Source: Nitrospiraceae bacterium
GTDB taxonomy: Bacteria > Nitrospirota > Nitrospiria > Nitrospirales > UBA8639
DNA length: 64,000 nucleotides
Assembly (NCBI GenBank): GCA_020632635.1
Contig: JACKFE010000004.1
Coordinates: forward strand, 186,001-250,000
Direction: 5' to 3'
The notes under the pieces are model-generated. The model saw nothing but the letters and a program-made list of their open reading frames with translations, was not told the DNA's origin and did not search any database. Position 1 is the stretch's first letter. Every line of letters starts with the position of its first letter. Position numbers and translations under genes: made by a program. Shown here one piece after another: positions 8,008 to 16,253 of the stretch.

Positions 8008-8334
8008 TTAATCTTCAACCGTATCATTGTTCATCCGAATCTGATCCAGGATGGTTTCCACCGGGGTGCCCAATTTTTTATGGCGGTTGCAGCTTTGGCA
8101 GGCCGGCACCACATTGCCTCTGGTGCTTTTTCCTCCGCGAGCCAAGGGGACCACGTGATCCATGGTAAGGGCCTCAGCCCCGACCTGCTGCTGGCAGAAA
8201 TGGCAGACCCCTGATTGGATTTGGGTTTTCCACCATGGAGTCTTCCGTAGTTTTTTCCCTTTTTCCCGTTCCAGTTTGATGTGCCGTTGCACGGCATCAT
8301 CGTCGCCTAAGTGGTAGAAGGATTCTTGAGTCAT
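8008..8334 (-). CDS. HNH endonuclease, copy B
   Basis: 108 aa, the partner of copy A. It has the same HNH core (CHFC, MDHVVPLARGGKS, VVPACQSCN) but another N-terminus (MTQESFYHL) and C-terminus (MNNDTVED). Its stop lies six bases from the convergent PIN toxin stop. GAAGT just before the ATG may serve as ribosome site. Because the repeat ends inside the gene on both sides, copy B could be either the original or the copy; both remain open. Confidence 0.85.
   Translation of the reverse strand: MTQESFYHLGDDDAVQRHIKLEREKGKKLRKTPWWKTQIQSGVCHFCQQQVGAEALTMDHVVPLARGGKSTRGNVVPACQSCNRHKKLGTPVETILDQIRMNNDTVED
8036..8309. repeat. direct repeat B, 274 bp (HNH core)
   Basis: Second copy of the repeat at 6993-7266, same orientation. 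It differs by one base seen by eye. Recombination between the two copies would excise the toxin-antitoxin pair and restore a single HNH gene. Confidence 0.92.
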
Positions 8335-8476
8335 ACTTCGTGGGCTGCTGGGGGTGAAGACCGCTTGTGCTGTGGAGGGATTCTACCTTTCCCTACCCTG
8401 GCTTGTCGTGTCCCGCCAGGCGCATTCGTTTCTAACAAAAGCAGGCCATTCCTCGGAATGTGAAATGCTTGAGAAG

Positions 8477-9277
8477 TTAATCGAGGGTGAGGGTGAGGCA
8501 TTTGGCGGAGCCACCGGCTTTGAGAAATTCGTCCAGTTCCACCGGATGGGAGGTGTAGCCGTGGGCCGTCACCCAGGCGATTGTTTCAGGGCAGCCGGTT
8601 GGCAAGATCACATGCCGATCCACACACACAGCATTGCAGGCGAACCGGTCGGCTTCCAATGGAGGCACGGCAAACCGTTGCTCCGGCGCAACTTGAGAAG
8701 CGATGACGGTTTGGGCGTAGGCATCGAATGCAGGTGGATAATAGAGCAGCTCGCCGCCGCTGAGCGGACAGAAGCAGGTATCCAAATGGTAGAAGCGTTG
8801 GTCCACGAGTTCCACGGCCAGAATTCGGTTTCTGAAAATTTCGGATAATCGGTCATAGGCACGAATATCACTCCGTTGGCGGTAACCGCCAACCCAGCAA
8901 TCGGGAAATCCCAGGAGATCCCCCGCCCCTTCAAAGAACATTCCCTGATCCAGGGGAATGACGTCATAGCCGTGCTGGGTAAACCATTCCATGAAGTGTT
9001 GCTCTTCTTGTTGGCGTTCAGGATAACGGAATCGGCTGGGGACGGCTGTGCCGTCATGAACGGCACCGGCATTGGCGGTAAAGACCAGATCCGGTAACCC
9101 TGGGATTGGTGTCATGAATTCCAGTTTCGCGCCGGTTTCATTCTGGAGGACTTGTGTGAGATGGCGCCATTGCGCCCGGGCCCGGTCCGGGTTGGACTGG
9201 TTCGAGAGGCGCATCCAGGGATTGATTTCGTACTCGATACCGAAGTAATCCGGCGGACACATGAGCAGGTGACTCAT
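8477..9277 (-). CDS. amidinotransferase-fold arginine hydrolase (ArgZ/DDAH-like)
   Basis: 266 aa with the guanidine-modifying fold. Visible family residues are YEINPWM (about 16-22), LPDLVFTANAG (61-71), EGAGDLL, FYHLDTCFCPL with the catalytic His, and the catalytic Cys near the C-terminus in GSAKCLTLTLD (Cys260). The Asn in FTANAG corresponds to the residue reported to separate arginine dihydrolases (ArgZ, N-terminal half of cyanobacterial AgrE) from dimethylargininases. The likely reaction is arginine to ornithine with release of ammonia and CO2. It lies 14 bp behind the TIGR00300 gene, the other half of AgrE, so the two form an operon. AGGAGGG precedes the start. A dimethylarginine hydrolase is the alternative. 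Confidence 0.8.
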   Translation of the reverse strand: MSHLLMCPPDYFGIEYEINPWMRLSNQSNPDRARAQWRHLTQVLQNETGAKLEFMTPIPGLPDLVFTANAGAVHDGTAVPSRFRYPERQQEEQHFMEWFTQHGYDVIPLDQGMFFEGAGDLLGFPDCWVGGYRQRSDIRAYDRLSEIFRNRILAVELVDQRFYHLDTCFCPLSGGELLYYPPAFDAYAQTVIASQVAPEQRFAVPPLEADRFACNAVCVDRHVILPTGCPETIAWVTAHGYTSHPVELDEFLKAGGSAKCLTLTLD

Positions 9278-9291
9278 GGGGTGCCCTCCTG

Positions 9292-10530
9292 TTATCCCTT
9301 CCAGCCGAGTTCCCTTGCCAGTTCCCGCAGAAACGAAGAGGAATCCATCACCAGCCCCACCGCCTGAAAGCTTCCGCGGTCGCTCAGTTTGGTGGGGACG
9401 GCCGGATTGATATCCACGCAGACCGTGGGCACAGAAGCCGGCAGCAAATTGCCGGTGGCAACGGCATGGAGTGTCGACGCTACCAGCAAGGCCAGTTCCA
9501 CGCCGGGAATGGCTGCGCGCATGGCCTCTTGAGCTTTACTGGCATCGGTGATGACGTCCGGCAGGGGGCCGTCATCGCGAATCGTTCCGGCCAAGACCAT
9601 GTTGACTCTCTGTCTGACGCAGGCTGCCATGATACCGTCTGTGATGACTCCCTGTTCCACCGCTTTCTGAATGCTTCCCAACGCTCGTACACGATTGATG
9701 GTGCGGAGGTGATGCTCGTGCCCGTGCGGGACCGACCGGCCCACGCCCAGGCTGTATCCCAAGGATGTTCCATACAGACTGGCTTCCATGTCATGCGCCG
9801 CCAGTGCATTTCCGCAAAACACCACGTGGATCAATCCTTGATCAATGATCCAGGCCAAGGCCTCCCGTCCTCCGGCATGCACAATAGCCGGGCCACCCGC
9901 CAACAAGACCGTGGCCGACCGGTGTCCTCCTTGCCGGAATTGTTGAATGGTTTTCATACGCTTGGCGATATCCGCGATGATATGGCGGTGCGGACGCTCC
10001 GAGGATACCTGAGCTTCCATGAATCCGAAGATGTCCCGTTCTTTGGGCCGCTCCAGGGGAAAGACCCGGATGCCGGTTCGGCCGGTCACGATGAGATCGC
10101 CCTGTTTGACCGATCCCATCGGGATCATCCGAGCCGACGGAATGGAGGGATTTACCACAATGGCCAAATCCATTTCCGGCTGGGGCACCTCGATCCAGGC
10201 GCCCTGCCATCGTATGTGAGTAGTGAGATGCGATGTGGCGTAAAAATCTTCAGGAAAAATCCCGTCCGCTGGTGCCGGGGCCACGGTGCAATTTTGTTCG
10301 GTTTCCACAACGGCTCCATGTGGCTGAATAGCGGTCAGGATGTCTTGAAGTCCCTCGGCAGTGGGAGCGTCGATGCGGATCGTGGCATGGGACAGATCTT
10401 CCCGTCTGGTGCCGATGGCCACTTCCGGAAGCGTAAAGGTGCCTCCCAGCATGACGATGGCATCCAACACTTTCGCCAGGATGAGGGAATCGATGATGTG
10501 TCCTTGAAGAATGACGGTTTGTGTGGCCAT
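9292..10530 (-). CDS. TIGR00300 (LOR/SDH-domain) protein, ornithine cyclodeaminase-like
   Basis: 412 aa, full length for the TIGR00300 family. The N-terminal part (1-110) is the LOR/SDH conserved domain starting VILQGHIIDSLILAKVLD; the C-terminal part has a Rossmann-like nucleotide site (VLLAGGPAIVHAGG) and GNALAAHDMEASLYGTSLG. Archaeal and cyanobacterial (AgrE C-terminal) members convert ornithine to proline plus ammonia with NAD. Followed by the ArgZ-like gene, it would complete an arginine-to-proline pathway releasing three ammonia. The ATG at 10530 has no Shine-Dalgarno sequence; TAAAAT lies about 5-10 nt upstream, so the message may be nearly leaderless. Confidence 0.85.
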   Translation of the reverse strand: MATQTVILQGHIIDSLILAKVLDAIVMLGGTFTLPEVAIGTRREDLSHATIRIDAPTAEGLQDILTAIQPHGAVVETEQNCTVAPAPADGIFPEDFYATSHLTTHIRWQGAWIEVPQPEMDLAIVVNPSIPSARMIPMGSVKQGDLIVTGRTGIRVFPLERPKERDIFGFMEAQVSSERPHRHIIADIAKRMKTIQQFRQGGHRSATVLLAGGPAIVHAGGREALAWIIDQGLIHVVFCGNALAAHDMEASLYGTSLGYSLGVGRSVPHGHEHHLRTINRVRALGSIQKAVEQGVITDGIMAACVRQRVNMVLAGTIRDDGPLPDVITDASKAQEAMRAAIPGVELALLVASTLHAVATGNLLPASVPTVCVDINPAVPTKLSDRGSFQAVGLVMDSSSFLRELARELGWKG

Positions 10531-10610
10531 ATGCGTATTTTAACATGGAGCGCTGGTTCCGGTAGGCAGGATGGGCGCCCCATATTTTATTAGGCCCTCT
10601 GAGATTCCGA

Positions 10611-10619
10611 TGATATACT
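10611..10619 (+). promoter_or_regulatory. extended -10 promoter element
   Basis: TGATATACT is a good extended -10 box (TG, one base, TATACT) on the plus strand. Transcription would start near 10626, only a few bases before the ATG at 10630, so the message would be leaderless unless translation begins at the ATG at 10642. No matching -35 box is obvious. Confidence 0.45.
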
Positions 10620-10629
10620 GGAAAACTGT

Positions 10630-11283
10630 ATGAAAAGTCCGATGAACAACAGCGCGAAATCACGCCGCCTCATTCCCCCTGGTTCAGGCCTAATGATTGG
10701 TATGCTTGCCTTGAGTGTTGGACTGGGGCAACAAGTCTGGGCAAGTCCGGGAACGGATTTGTTTCAAGGGTTTCTGCAGCATGTGCATGCCCAGATCATC
10801 AAAGACCGGCAGGCGTTTTCGATTGCCGATACCTGCACCGTCTGGTTTTATCAGCAGCAGCACACCAAGCCGAAGTCCGAAGTGGAGAAGGTTCGGTTGA
10901 GGTTGGTCCAGCAGATTGACCCGAATCACGAATGTGCCAAGCGGTTCCCCGGAGGGTTAGAGGAGGCTCGGGCCGGATTCGGAAAAGCTCAACAAGACCT
11001 GTCCCTCAGTCTGACGTTTTATCAAATGGTGCTAGTCGGCGATCGGGACGATAATGGGGAATATGACCTTCAAGAAACCCGTGATGTGGTTGAGGCCTTC
11101 GGGATGCCCTTCTTCAGCCATCATCCCGTGACGGAGTATTTATCCCATCTCACGGGACTCTTTGACCGGATGAGGGCCGAAATGCAATTTAAGGGGCTGA
11201 TGGATGGGATGCAGACGTTGATGAACAAGGGATACCGGTTTACCGATGCGGACCAGGCTGGCCTCAATGAGGAGTTAAAGTGA
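10630..11283 (+). CDS. exported protein with one EF-hand loop, unknown function
   Basis: 217 aa (213 if the ATG at 10642 is used). A basic N-terminus and hydrophobic core (residues 20-38, ending VWAS) make a Sec signal peptide. The mature part is mostly helical, with Cys residues near 69 and 98, and a perfect EF-hand loop DRDDNGEYDLQE near residues 138-149 (ligands at positions 1, 3, 5, 9, 12), so calcium binding is likely. I do not recognise a family. The gene is divergent from the arginine-degradation operon and followed by a convergent HEAT-repeat gene. Confidence 0.65.
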   Translation: MKSPMNNSAKSRRLIPPGSGLMIGMLALSVGLGQQVWASPGTDLFQGFLQHVHAQIIKDRQAFSIADTCTVWFYQQQHTKPKSEVEKVRLRLVQQIDPNHECAKRFPGGLEEARAGFGKAQQDLSLSLTFYQMVLVGDRDDNGEYDLQETRDVVEAFGMPFFSHHPVTEYLSHLTGLFDRMRAEMQFKGLMDGMQTLMNKGYRFTDADQAGLNEELK

Positions 11284-11366
11284 TGGGTGTTGAGGGCACG
11301 GGTCTGGTGGGTGTGGTCTGTATGACGTTTTGGCTTCTGACTTTGCGGTATGCTTCACGTTCTCGG

Positions 11367-12014
11367 TTACGATATGCGCTCAACCGCTTCCCGTGAGCGA
11401 CTTCTTACCGTTTGATCCCAATCTTCCTTCATCATCATTTCCAATTTGGCTTTGGCTTCCTTGGTGCGCATCCGGCCAAAGGCCAGGGCCGCACATGCCC
11501 GCACATGGGCATGATCGTCTTCCAAGGCCTTCATGAGAAGAGGAATAGCGGGTTGGTAATTCAGAACGCCCAGATAGCTGGTGGCCATGCCTCGGATACG
11601 ATGTTGCTTGTCCCCCAACGCGGTTTTCATCGTCCAGATAAATAATTCGGCCATGGGATCGGCCACGGCTTCTAACCCTTCCCGTTGAAAGTGATTCACT
11701 TCTACGATCGTAAAGGCCAAGTCGCGTCGTTTTTGGGGAGACGGTTCTTTTTGAAACCGTTGAATCAGCCGGTCTCGTCGTTTGAGGCGCTCGTGATGCG
11801 CCTGCCACTTTCGCCAGACTACCCAGAGGCCGCCGGCGAGGACGAGCACGACTAACAGAATCGGTAGAATGTCATCGGTAATATAATCTTGGGTATCGAA
11901 AGAGAGGTGATTCCAAATCCAGATGCTTGCTACGATACCTCCGACGGCCAAGAGGCCCAGAAAAGGATTGATCGCCCGGTTCGATTCCTGTTGGGAATTG
12001 GTGGGAGTCGTCAT
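11367..12014 (-). CDS. membrane-anchored HEAT-repeat protein
   Basis: 215 aa. Two hydrophobic segments (about residues 17-36 and 50-68) form a membrane hairpin, followed by a very basic stretch (KWQAHHERLKRRDR) and a soluble part. Residues 130-213 contain HEAT/armadillo-like helices, e.g. RIRGMATSYLGVL, AIPLLMKALEDDHAHVRACAALAFGRM. Such repeats are protein-binding scaffolds. No operon partner: it is convergent with the EF-hand gene and divergent from the MBL hydrolase gene, 55 bp away. Confidence 0.75.
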   Translation of the reverse strand: MTTPTNSQQESNRAINPFLGLLAVGGIVASIWIWNHLSFDTQDYITDDILPILLVVLVLAGGLWVVWRKWQAHHERLKRRDRLIQRFQKEPSPQKRRDLAFTIVEVNHFQREGLEAVADPMAELFIWTMKTALGDKQHRIRGMATSYLGVLNYQPAIPLLMKALEDDHAHVRACAALAFGRMRTKEAKAKLEMMMKEDWDQTVRSRSREAVERIS

Positions 12015-12069
12015 ACGTACAGACCGTGCGGTGCGTTACCGCTTTTGAGCAAAGGAGTTACTGGAAATC

Positions 12070-12822
12070 ATGCATCTCACCATTTTAGGGTCGGGCACCA
12101 ACATGCATCCACGCCGGGCCGCTGCCGGCTATTTGCTGGAGACGGACCGGCCTATTGTACTGGATATGGGGCCTCGTACGCTCCCCAATTTACTGAAAAC
12201 TGGGCTCGACCGCCATACGGTTCAGCACCTAATCTTTACTCACTACCATGCGGATCATTTCTCGGATTTTTTCACCTTTTTTTTCGATGGGATCTGCCAT
12301 AGCCTGTATGGGGGAGCCAGGGGGCCACTGCATATTTACGGACCGCCTGGTACGACACACCTGTTTGGGACTTTATTGGCCACCATCCCCTCCTTTTCCA
12401 GCGCGCCCTTTCCGGTGAAATTCCGTGAGGTCCATCGCCGCCCCTTTCGGATCGGACCGACTCAGATTACGCCTTTGCCGATGGCACACACGGAAAGCCA
12501 GATCTGTTTGGGCTATCGGGTGACGTTTCAGGGAAAAACCGCGGCCTTTTCAGGTGATGCCATGCCCAGCTCCAATTTAGTCAAGCTCTGTCGGGGTGCC
12601 GATCTGGCCGTGCTGGATTGCTCGTTTTCCTCACGCAGTCCTGGTGCTTGCCATATGCATGCTGAGCAATGTGGAAAGGTGGCTCATGAGGCCGGGATCA
12701 GCACGCTGGTGCTCTCTCATTTTTATCTTGTGGCGGACCGGTCCAATGTGGTGAGGCAGGCGGCCAAACATTTCCCCGGACGGATTCTCAAGGCCAAAGA
12801 TTTAATGCGTCTTCGGGTGTAA
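12070..12822 (+). CDS. metallo-beta-lactamase fold hydrolase (RNase Z-like)
   Basis: 250 aa. It contains the zinc signature THYHADH (about residues 57-63), the downstream His in MAHTE (about 139), Asp in AFSGDAMP (about 160), and the final His in LSHFY (about 217). This set is the RNase Z/arylsulfatase-like branch of the MBL fold. The N-terminus LTILGSGTNMHP is also that of RNase Z-like proteins. Whether it processes tRNA 3' ends or hydrolyses a small molecule cannot be told; it is shorter than canonical RNase Z and I see no exosite arm. Confidence 0.85.
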   Translation: MHLTILGSGTNMHPRRAAAGYLLETDRPIVLDMGPRTLPNLLKTGLDRHTVQHLIFTHYHADHFSDFFTFFFDGICHSLYGGARGPLHIYGPPGTTHLFGTLLATIPSFSSAPFPVKFREVHRRPFRIGPTQITPLPMAHTESQICLGYRVTFQGKTAAFSGDAMPSSNLVKLCRGADLAVLDCSFSSRSPGACHMHAEQCGKVAHEAGISTLVLSHFYLVADRSNVVRQAAKHFPGRILKAKDLMRLRV

Positions 12823-12829
12823 CCCGTCA

Positions 12830-13669
12830 TCAGGAATCGAAACAATCCAGAAGAGCCTCCACACGCCGTCTCATCGTCTCCTGGTTGGTGTCCTCGTAAA
12901 TACTCAGGAGATTTCGAAGCATGCGGGATAAAATGGCTGGCGTGGAGCTGGGCTCCACATAGTGGGGCTGAAATTCCAAGCCGGTGGCCGCAATGAATTG
13001 TCGGCAATCCTGTTCTTTCAGCCAGGACCCTTTGTTAAACGCGTCGAGGTACAATGATGGGCTTACGCCTTCAATTCGCACGAGGAAATGGCCTGGCATT
13101 CCGATCCCGACGGCAGGGATGCCCACTCGTGCCGCCACGAATACATACAGGGCTGCAAGGGTGATGGGAATACCCAGGCGACGGTCGATAACCAGGTGCA
13201 TAAAGCTATTGTCCGGGTCGTAATACTGTTCCTGATTTCCTGAAAACCCCTTATCTTTAAACAGAAACACGGCCAACTGTTGCGCCGCGTCGTGTACGCT
13301 AAGCGATTCACAATTCCATTTGGCGCGGAATTCTTCCGCGAATTGATCAAGGATTCGTTGGTAATGGGTCCGTTCAAGTGTTGGTTGGCGAAGCCGGGCG
13401 ATGAGAAATGCTCCCTGTTCCCAATCAAGCGATGATTCTTGTAGGCCCTGGCGAAATGTGACCAGGAGTTGGGGAAAGTGAATGTCCTGGATAACCTGGT
13501 CCAAGCGGGCCGCCAGAGCGGGGTGCTCCGTTTTCGCGGTTTCAAGGATGGGTAAGACGGCAGTCCCCATCTTTGCCAATTCTTCCTGGATCGTCTGAGC
13601 AATCTGTTCGTTAGGATCGGAAAGCAAACGCAACAGCGTTTGCACGCGGGCTGGTAAGGGATCGTTCAA
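12830..13669 (-). CDS. SirB1/transglutaminase-like core protein (UPF0162)
   Basis: 279 aa. An N-terminal part with HEAT-like helices (residues 1-65) precedes the Transglut_core2 region: WNCESLSVHDAAQQLAVFLF, GFSGNQEQYYDPDNSFMHLVIDRRLGIPITLAALYV and GMPGHFLVRI (His near residue 207). In the SirB1/UPF0162 family the usual transglutaminase Cys is often missing and the function is unsettled; plain Cys is absent at the expected place here too. The C-terminal region resembles a short TPR-like tail. The stop lies 7 bp from the convergent MBL gene; the ABC-2 permease gene lies just upstream on the same strand. Confidence 0.82.
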   Translation of the reverse strand: MNDPLPARVQTLLRLLSDPNEQIAQTIQEELAKMGTAVLPILETAKTEHPALAARLDQVIQDIHFPQLLVTFRQGLQESSLDWEQGAFLIARLRQPTLERTHYQRILDQFAEEFRAKWNCESLSVHDAAQQLAVFLFKDKGFSGNQEQYYDPDNSFMHLVIDRRLGIPITLAALYVFVAARVGIPAVGIGMPGHFLVRIEGVSPSLYLDAFNKGSWLKEQDCRQFIAATGLEFQPHYVEPSSTPAILSRMLRNLLSIYEDTNQETMRRRVEALLDCFDS

Positions 13670-13695
13670 TGTCTACTTGAGGTCCGAAAGGGTTG

Positions 13696-14475
13696 TTAGC
13701 CGACTGTCCGCTTGAAGGCTTTCGCGCCGCCATACAAACAGAGGGCATCAAAGACGACCAGGACGCCAATGGCAATAGCTACTTGCGGGATGGCTTGGCT
13801 CCAGCCGGATAAAATCAGTGGCCGAACGGCATCAATAACCCATGTCATGGGGTTGAACAGGGCGAGAGTTTTCATCCATCCCGGCATGGCCACTAACGGG
13901 ACCAGCGCGGAACTTAAGAAAATCATGGGAAGCGAGAGAAAGCCCAAGACCGAAAAGAAATCGCCGTGGCTTTTGACCGAAAAAGCCATCGCCATGGAAA
14001 TGGCCGTGAGTCCGATGCCAAAGGCCATTCCGATCAATAGAATGACGGCAATACCCAGGATGCCGGTTTCGGGCCGCACGCCAAATAAAAAGGCAACGCC
14101 TAAAATCACCAGAATCTGCATGCCCGTAATGGCCATTACGAACAGAAAGCGACTCAAGATCACCGAGGATCGACGAATGGGAGTGGCCATTAAGCGTTCT
14201 AAAAATCCGTTTTCCTTATCGAACAGCAAGTCGACGCCACCGGCTAATCCATTGTTGAGCACGGTCATGACGACCACGCCCGCAGCCAGGAAGCTCATGT
14301 AATTCGGGGCTTGCACCACTTGGACATCGGCGGCGCGTTGAAAGAGATTGCCGAAAAAAATCAGCCAAAACAGCATTGGTTGAACCAGTGTGAACAACAT
14401 GCTGAATTTTTCGCGGCTCAGCCGTTTGACCCACCGGTTGGTCAACGCGAGGACTTCCTGTATTTGTTCTTGCAT
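13696..14475 (-). CDS. ABC-2 type transporter permease (DrrB-like)
   Basis: 259 aa from the ATG at 14475, which has AAAGG seven bases upstream. Six membrane segments are visible (about residues 25-50, 60-85, 105-135, 140-165, 170-195, 225-250). The sequence FLAAGVVVMTVLNNG and the conserved LERLMATPIRRSSVI loop are typical for daunorubicin-resistance-type ABC-2 permeases. It pairs with the ATP-binding protein encoded directly upstream (14515-15489). The substrate is unknown; polyketide, lipid or polysaccharide export are options. Confidence 0.9.
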   Translation of the reverse strand: MQEQIQEVLALTNRWVKRLSREKFSMLFTLVQPMLFWLIFFGNLFQRAADVQVVQAPNYMSFLAAGVVVMTVLNNGLAGGVDLLFDKENGFLERLMATPIRRSSVILSRFLFVMAITGMQILVILGVAFLFGVRPETGILGIAVILLIGMAFGIGLTAISMAMAFSVKSHGDFFSVLGFLSLPMIFLSSALVPLVAMPGWMKTLALFNPMTWVIDAVRPLILSGWSQAIPQVAIAIGVLVVFDALCLYGGAKAFKRTVG

Positions 14476-14514
14476 GAAAAAACCTTTCGATAGCAAAAAA
14501 GAGTGGGGGCGACG

Positions 14515-15489
14515 TTAGGGCGTGGGTTCCGGTAACTCGTCTTTCATGGATCGTCCGGTATGGGCCACAAACACATCATCCAGACGAGGACGATGGTATT
14601 CGATGCCATCCAAGCGGCATTCGACTGTTCCCGCGGTTTCCAAAATGGCTGGAAGCGCTTTTTCCGGTCCATCCACTCGAATGTCCAAACCGCGGTCCCG
14701 TGGAGTAATCGCTCTGACGCAAGGTAAGGTCTTGAGGGCGGCGGTCAGTTTTTCCACTGCTTGGGGTGTGGGATCACCAAGGGTAAGCCAGATGCCATCC
14801 CCGCCTAAGCCGGCTTTCAGATCTTTGGGGGAGCCAATAGCCCGGATTTGGCCGCGATCGATAATCGCCAGACGGTCGCACAATTGGTCCGCCTCATCCA
14901 AATAATTGGTGGTCATGACAATGGTGATACCTTGATCGCGTAATTGGCGGACATACTCCCAAATGTTCAACCGGCTTTGCACATCGAGTCCCAGCGTGGG
15001 CTCATCCAGAAACAGCACTTTGGGGTTAGGCAGGAGTCCACAGGCAATATCCAGTTTGCGCTTCATGCCGCCGGAATACCCCTTGGCCACGCGGTCAGCG
15101 TGCTCTTCCAGGCTGACCAATTTCAGAAGTTGGTCGATCCGGGTGAGGGCCTCGTCCTTTTTGAGGTGGTATAAGTCGGCCAGTAACAGCAGATGTTCAC
15201 GGCCGGTCAGAAATCGATCGATGGCGCGTTCTTGTGGCACGTATCCAATGAGACGCCTGACCGTATCCGCGTCCTGCACCACATCCCGGCCAAAAATCGT
15301 GGCCGTACCCGTGGTGGGTTTCAGCGTGGTAATCAGAATGCGTAGGGTCGTGCTTTTCCCCGCGCCGTTCGGTCCCAGAAGACCAAAAATTTCTCCTTGG
15401 TAGATGGAGAGAGAAAGATTATCGATGGCCTTGACGCCGTCGTAGGCTTTCCCCAGCCCTTTTACGTCAATGGCAATAGGGGCGGACAT
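14515..15489 (-). CDS. ABC transporter ATP-binding protein (DrrA-like)
   Basis: 324 aa from the ATG at 15489 (AAGGA about 10 nt upstream). All nucleotide-binding motifs are present: Walker A GPNGAGKST (about residue 38), Q-loop YVPQERAID, signature YSGGMKRK, Walker B VLFLDEPT, and the switch His-loop region VMTTNYLDEA, where Asn-Tyr replaces the usual Thr-His before LDEA. The C-terminal 90 residues form the extra domain of DrrA-type proteins. The change at the H-loop is worth noticing but occurs in this subfamily. It forms an operon with the permease (39 bp downstream) and the LON-domain gene (7 bp upstream). Confidence 0.92.
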   Translation of the reverse strand: MSAPIAIDVKGLGKAYDGVKAIDNLSLSIYQGEIFGLLGPNGAGKSTTLRILITTLKPTTGTATIFGRDVVQDADTVRRLIGYVPQERAIDRFLTGREHLLLLADLYHLKKDEALTRIDQLLKLVSLEEHADRVAKGYSGGMKRKLDIACGLLPNPKVLFLDEPTLGLDVQSRLNIWEYVRQLRDQGITIVMTTNYLDEADQLCDRLAIIDRGQIRAIGSPKDLKAGLGGDGIWLTLGDPTPQAVEKLTAALKTLPCVRAITPRDRGLDIRVDGPEKALPAILETAGTVECRLDGIEYHRPRLDDVFVAHTGRSMKDELPEPTP

Positions 15490-15496
15490 AGAATGA

Positions 15497-16156
15497 TTAT
15501 CCTTGATTAAGAGGGAGATCAGCCAGCTTGAATCGGAGTAAATCAATCAGCCGGCGGGCCTGTTGGGTGAGGTGTTCCGACTCCAACAGAAACTGCTTTT
15601 CCAGGGGAGAAAAGTCCAATCCGGCAGACAAATTATTGACCAAGATCGGGTCGGTCAGCTGACTGGTGGTAATCACCTGGGACAATTCCGTGGCTTTTCG
15701 ATATTGCAAATATTCTTGTGCGATGGTTTCCAGCCGAATCCGGACCTCCACGGGCAAGCCGGCTGGATGGGACTGGGCCGGTAAAACGACTTTGGCTTTC
15801 CGGTAGAGTGTCGAGGTCGCCTGTTCGACATATGTGCAGCGTTGTAGACCCTGGAGCACGATATTGAAGCATCCGTCAGACAACTTATGTAAGCTAATGA
15901 TTCGTCCGACGCAGCCCATGGTGTGAATGGGGGGATGTTCGTAGTATTGTTCTTCCCATCCTTCCTGAAGAAGGGCCATGCCGATGCAGTGCCCCTGGCA
16001 GGAAGCATCTTGAACCATTTCCCGGTAACGCGGTTCGAAAATATGCAAAGGCAGGTAGGTTTCCGGGAAGAATACAATCGACGGAAGAGGGAAAATGGGA
16101 ACAATATCCGGGATGGGAAAGGTCGGCGATTCGGTTGGGGAAAATTCCAAAGACAT
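15497..16156 (-). CDS. LON substrate-binding domain protein
   Basis: 219 aa when started at the ATG at 16156; the much longer frame to 16462 overlaps the divergent lipocalin gene and is not needed. The sequence is the N-terminal domain of Lon protease without ATPase or peptidase: PIFPLPSIVFFPETYLPLHIFEPRYREMV, MALLQEG, GCVGRIISLHKLSDGCFNIVLQGLQRC, then a helical C-terminus. Single-domain LON proteins (PUA-like fold) are common; their role, perhaps substrate or small-molecule recognition, is unknown. It is the first gene of the operon with the ABC exporter. Confidence 0.88.
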   Translation of the reverse strand: MSLEFSPTESPTFPIPDIVPIFPLPSIVFFPETYLPLHIFEPRYREMVQDASCQGHCIGMALLQEGWEEQYYEHPPIHTMGCVGRIISLHKLSDGCFNIVLQGLQRCTYVEQATSTLYRKAKVVLPAQSHPAGLPVEVRIRLETIAQEYLQYRKATELSQVITTSQLTDPILVNNLSAGLDFSPLEKQFLLESEHLTQQARRLIDLLRFKLADLPLNQG

Positions 16157-16253
16157 GCGGTACGATAGCCGAGCATTTTCGCCAAAGTCAACGTAATTGA
16201 TTGAAGTGAATCCCTGTGCCAGACTTGGAAAAACGCATGAAGACAGGAAGGTG

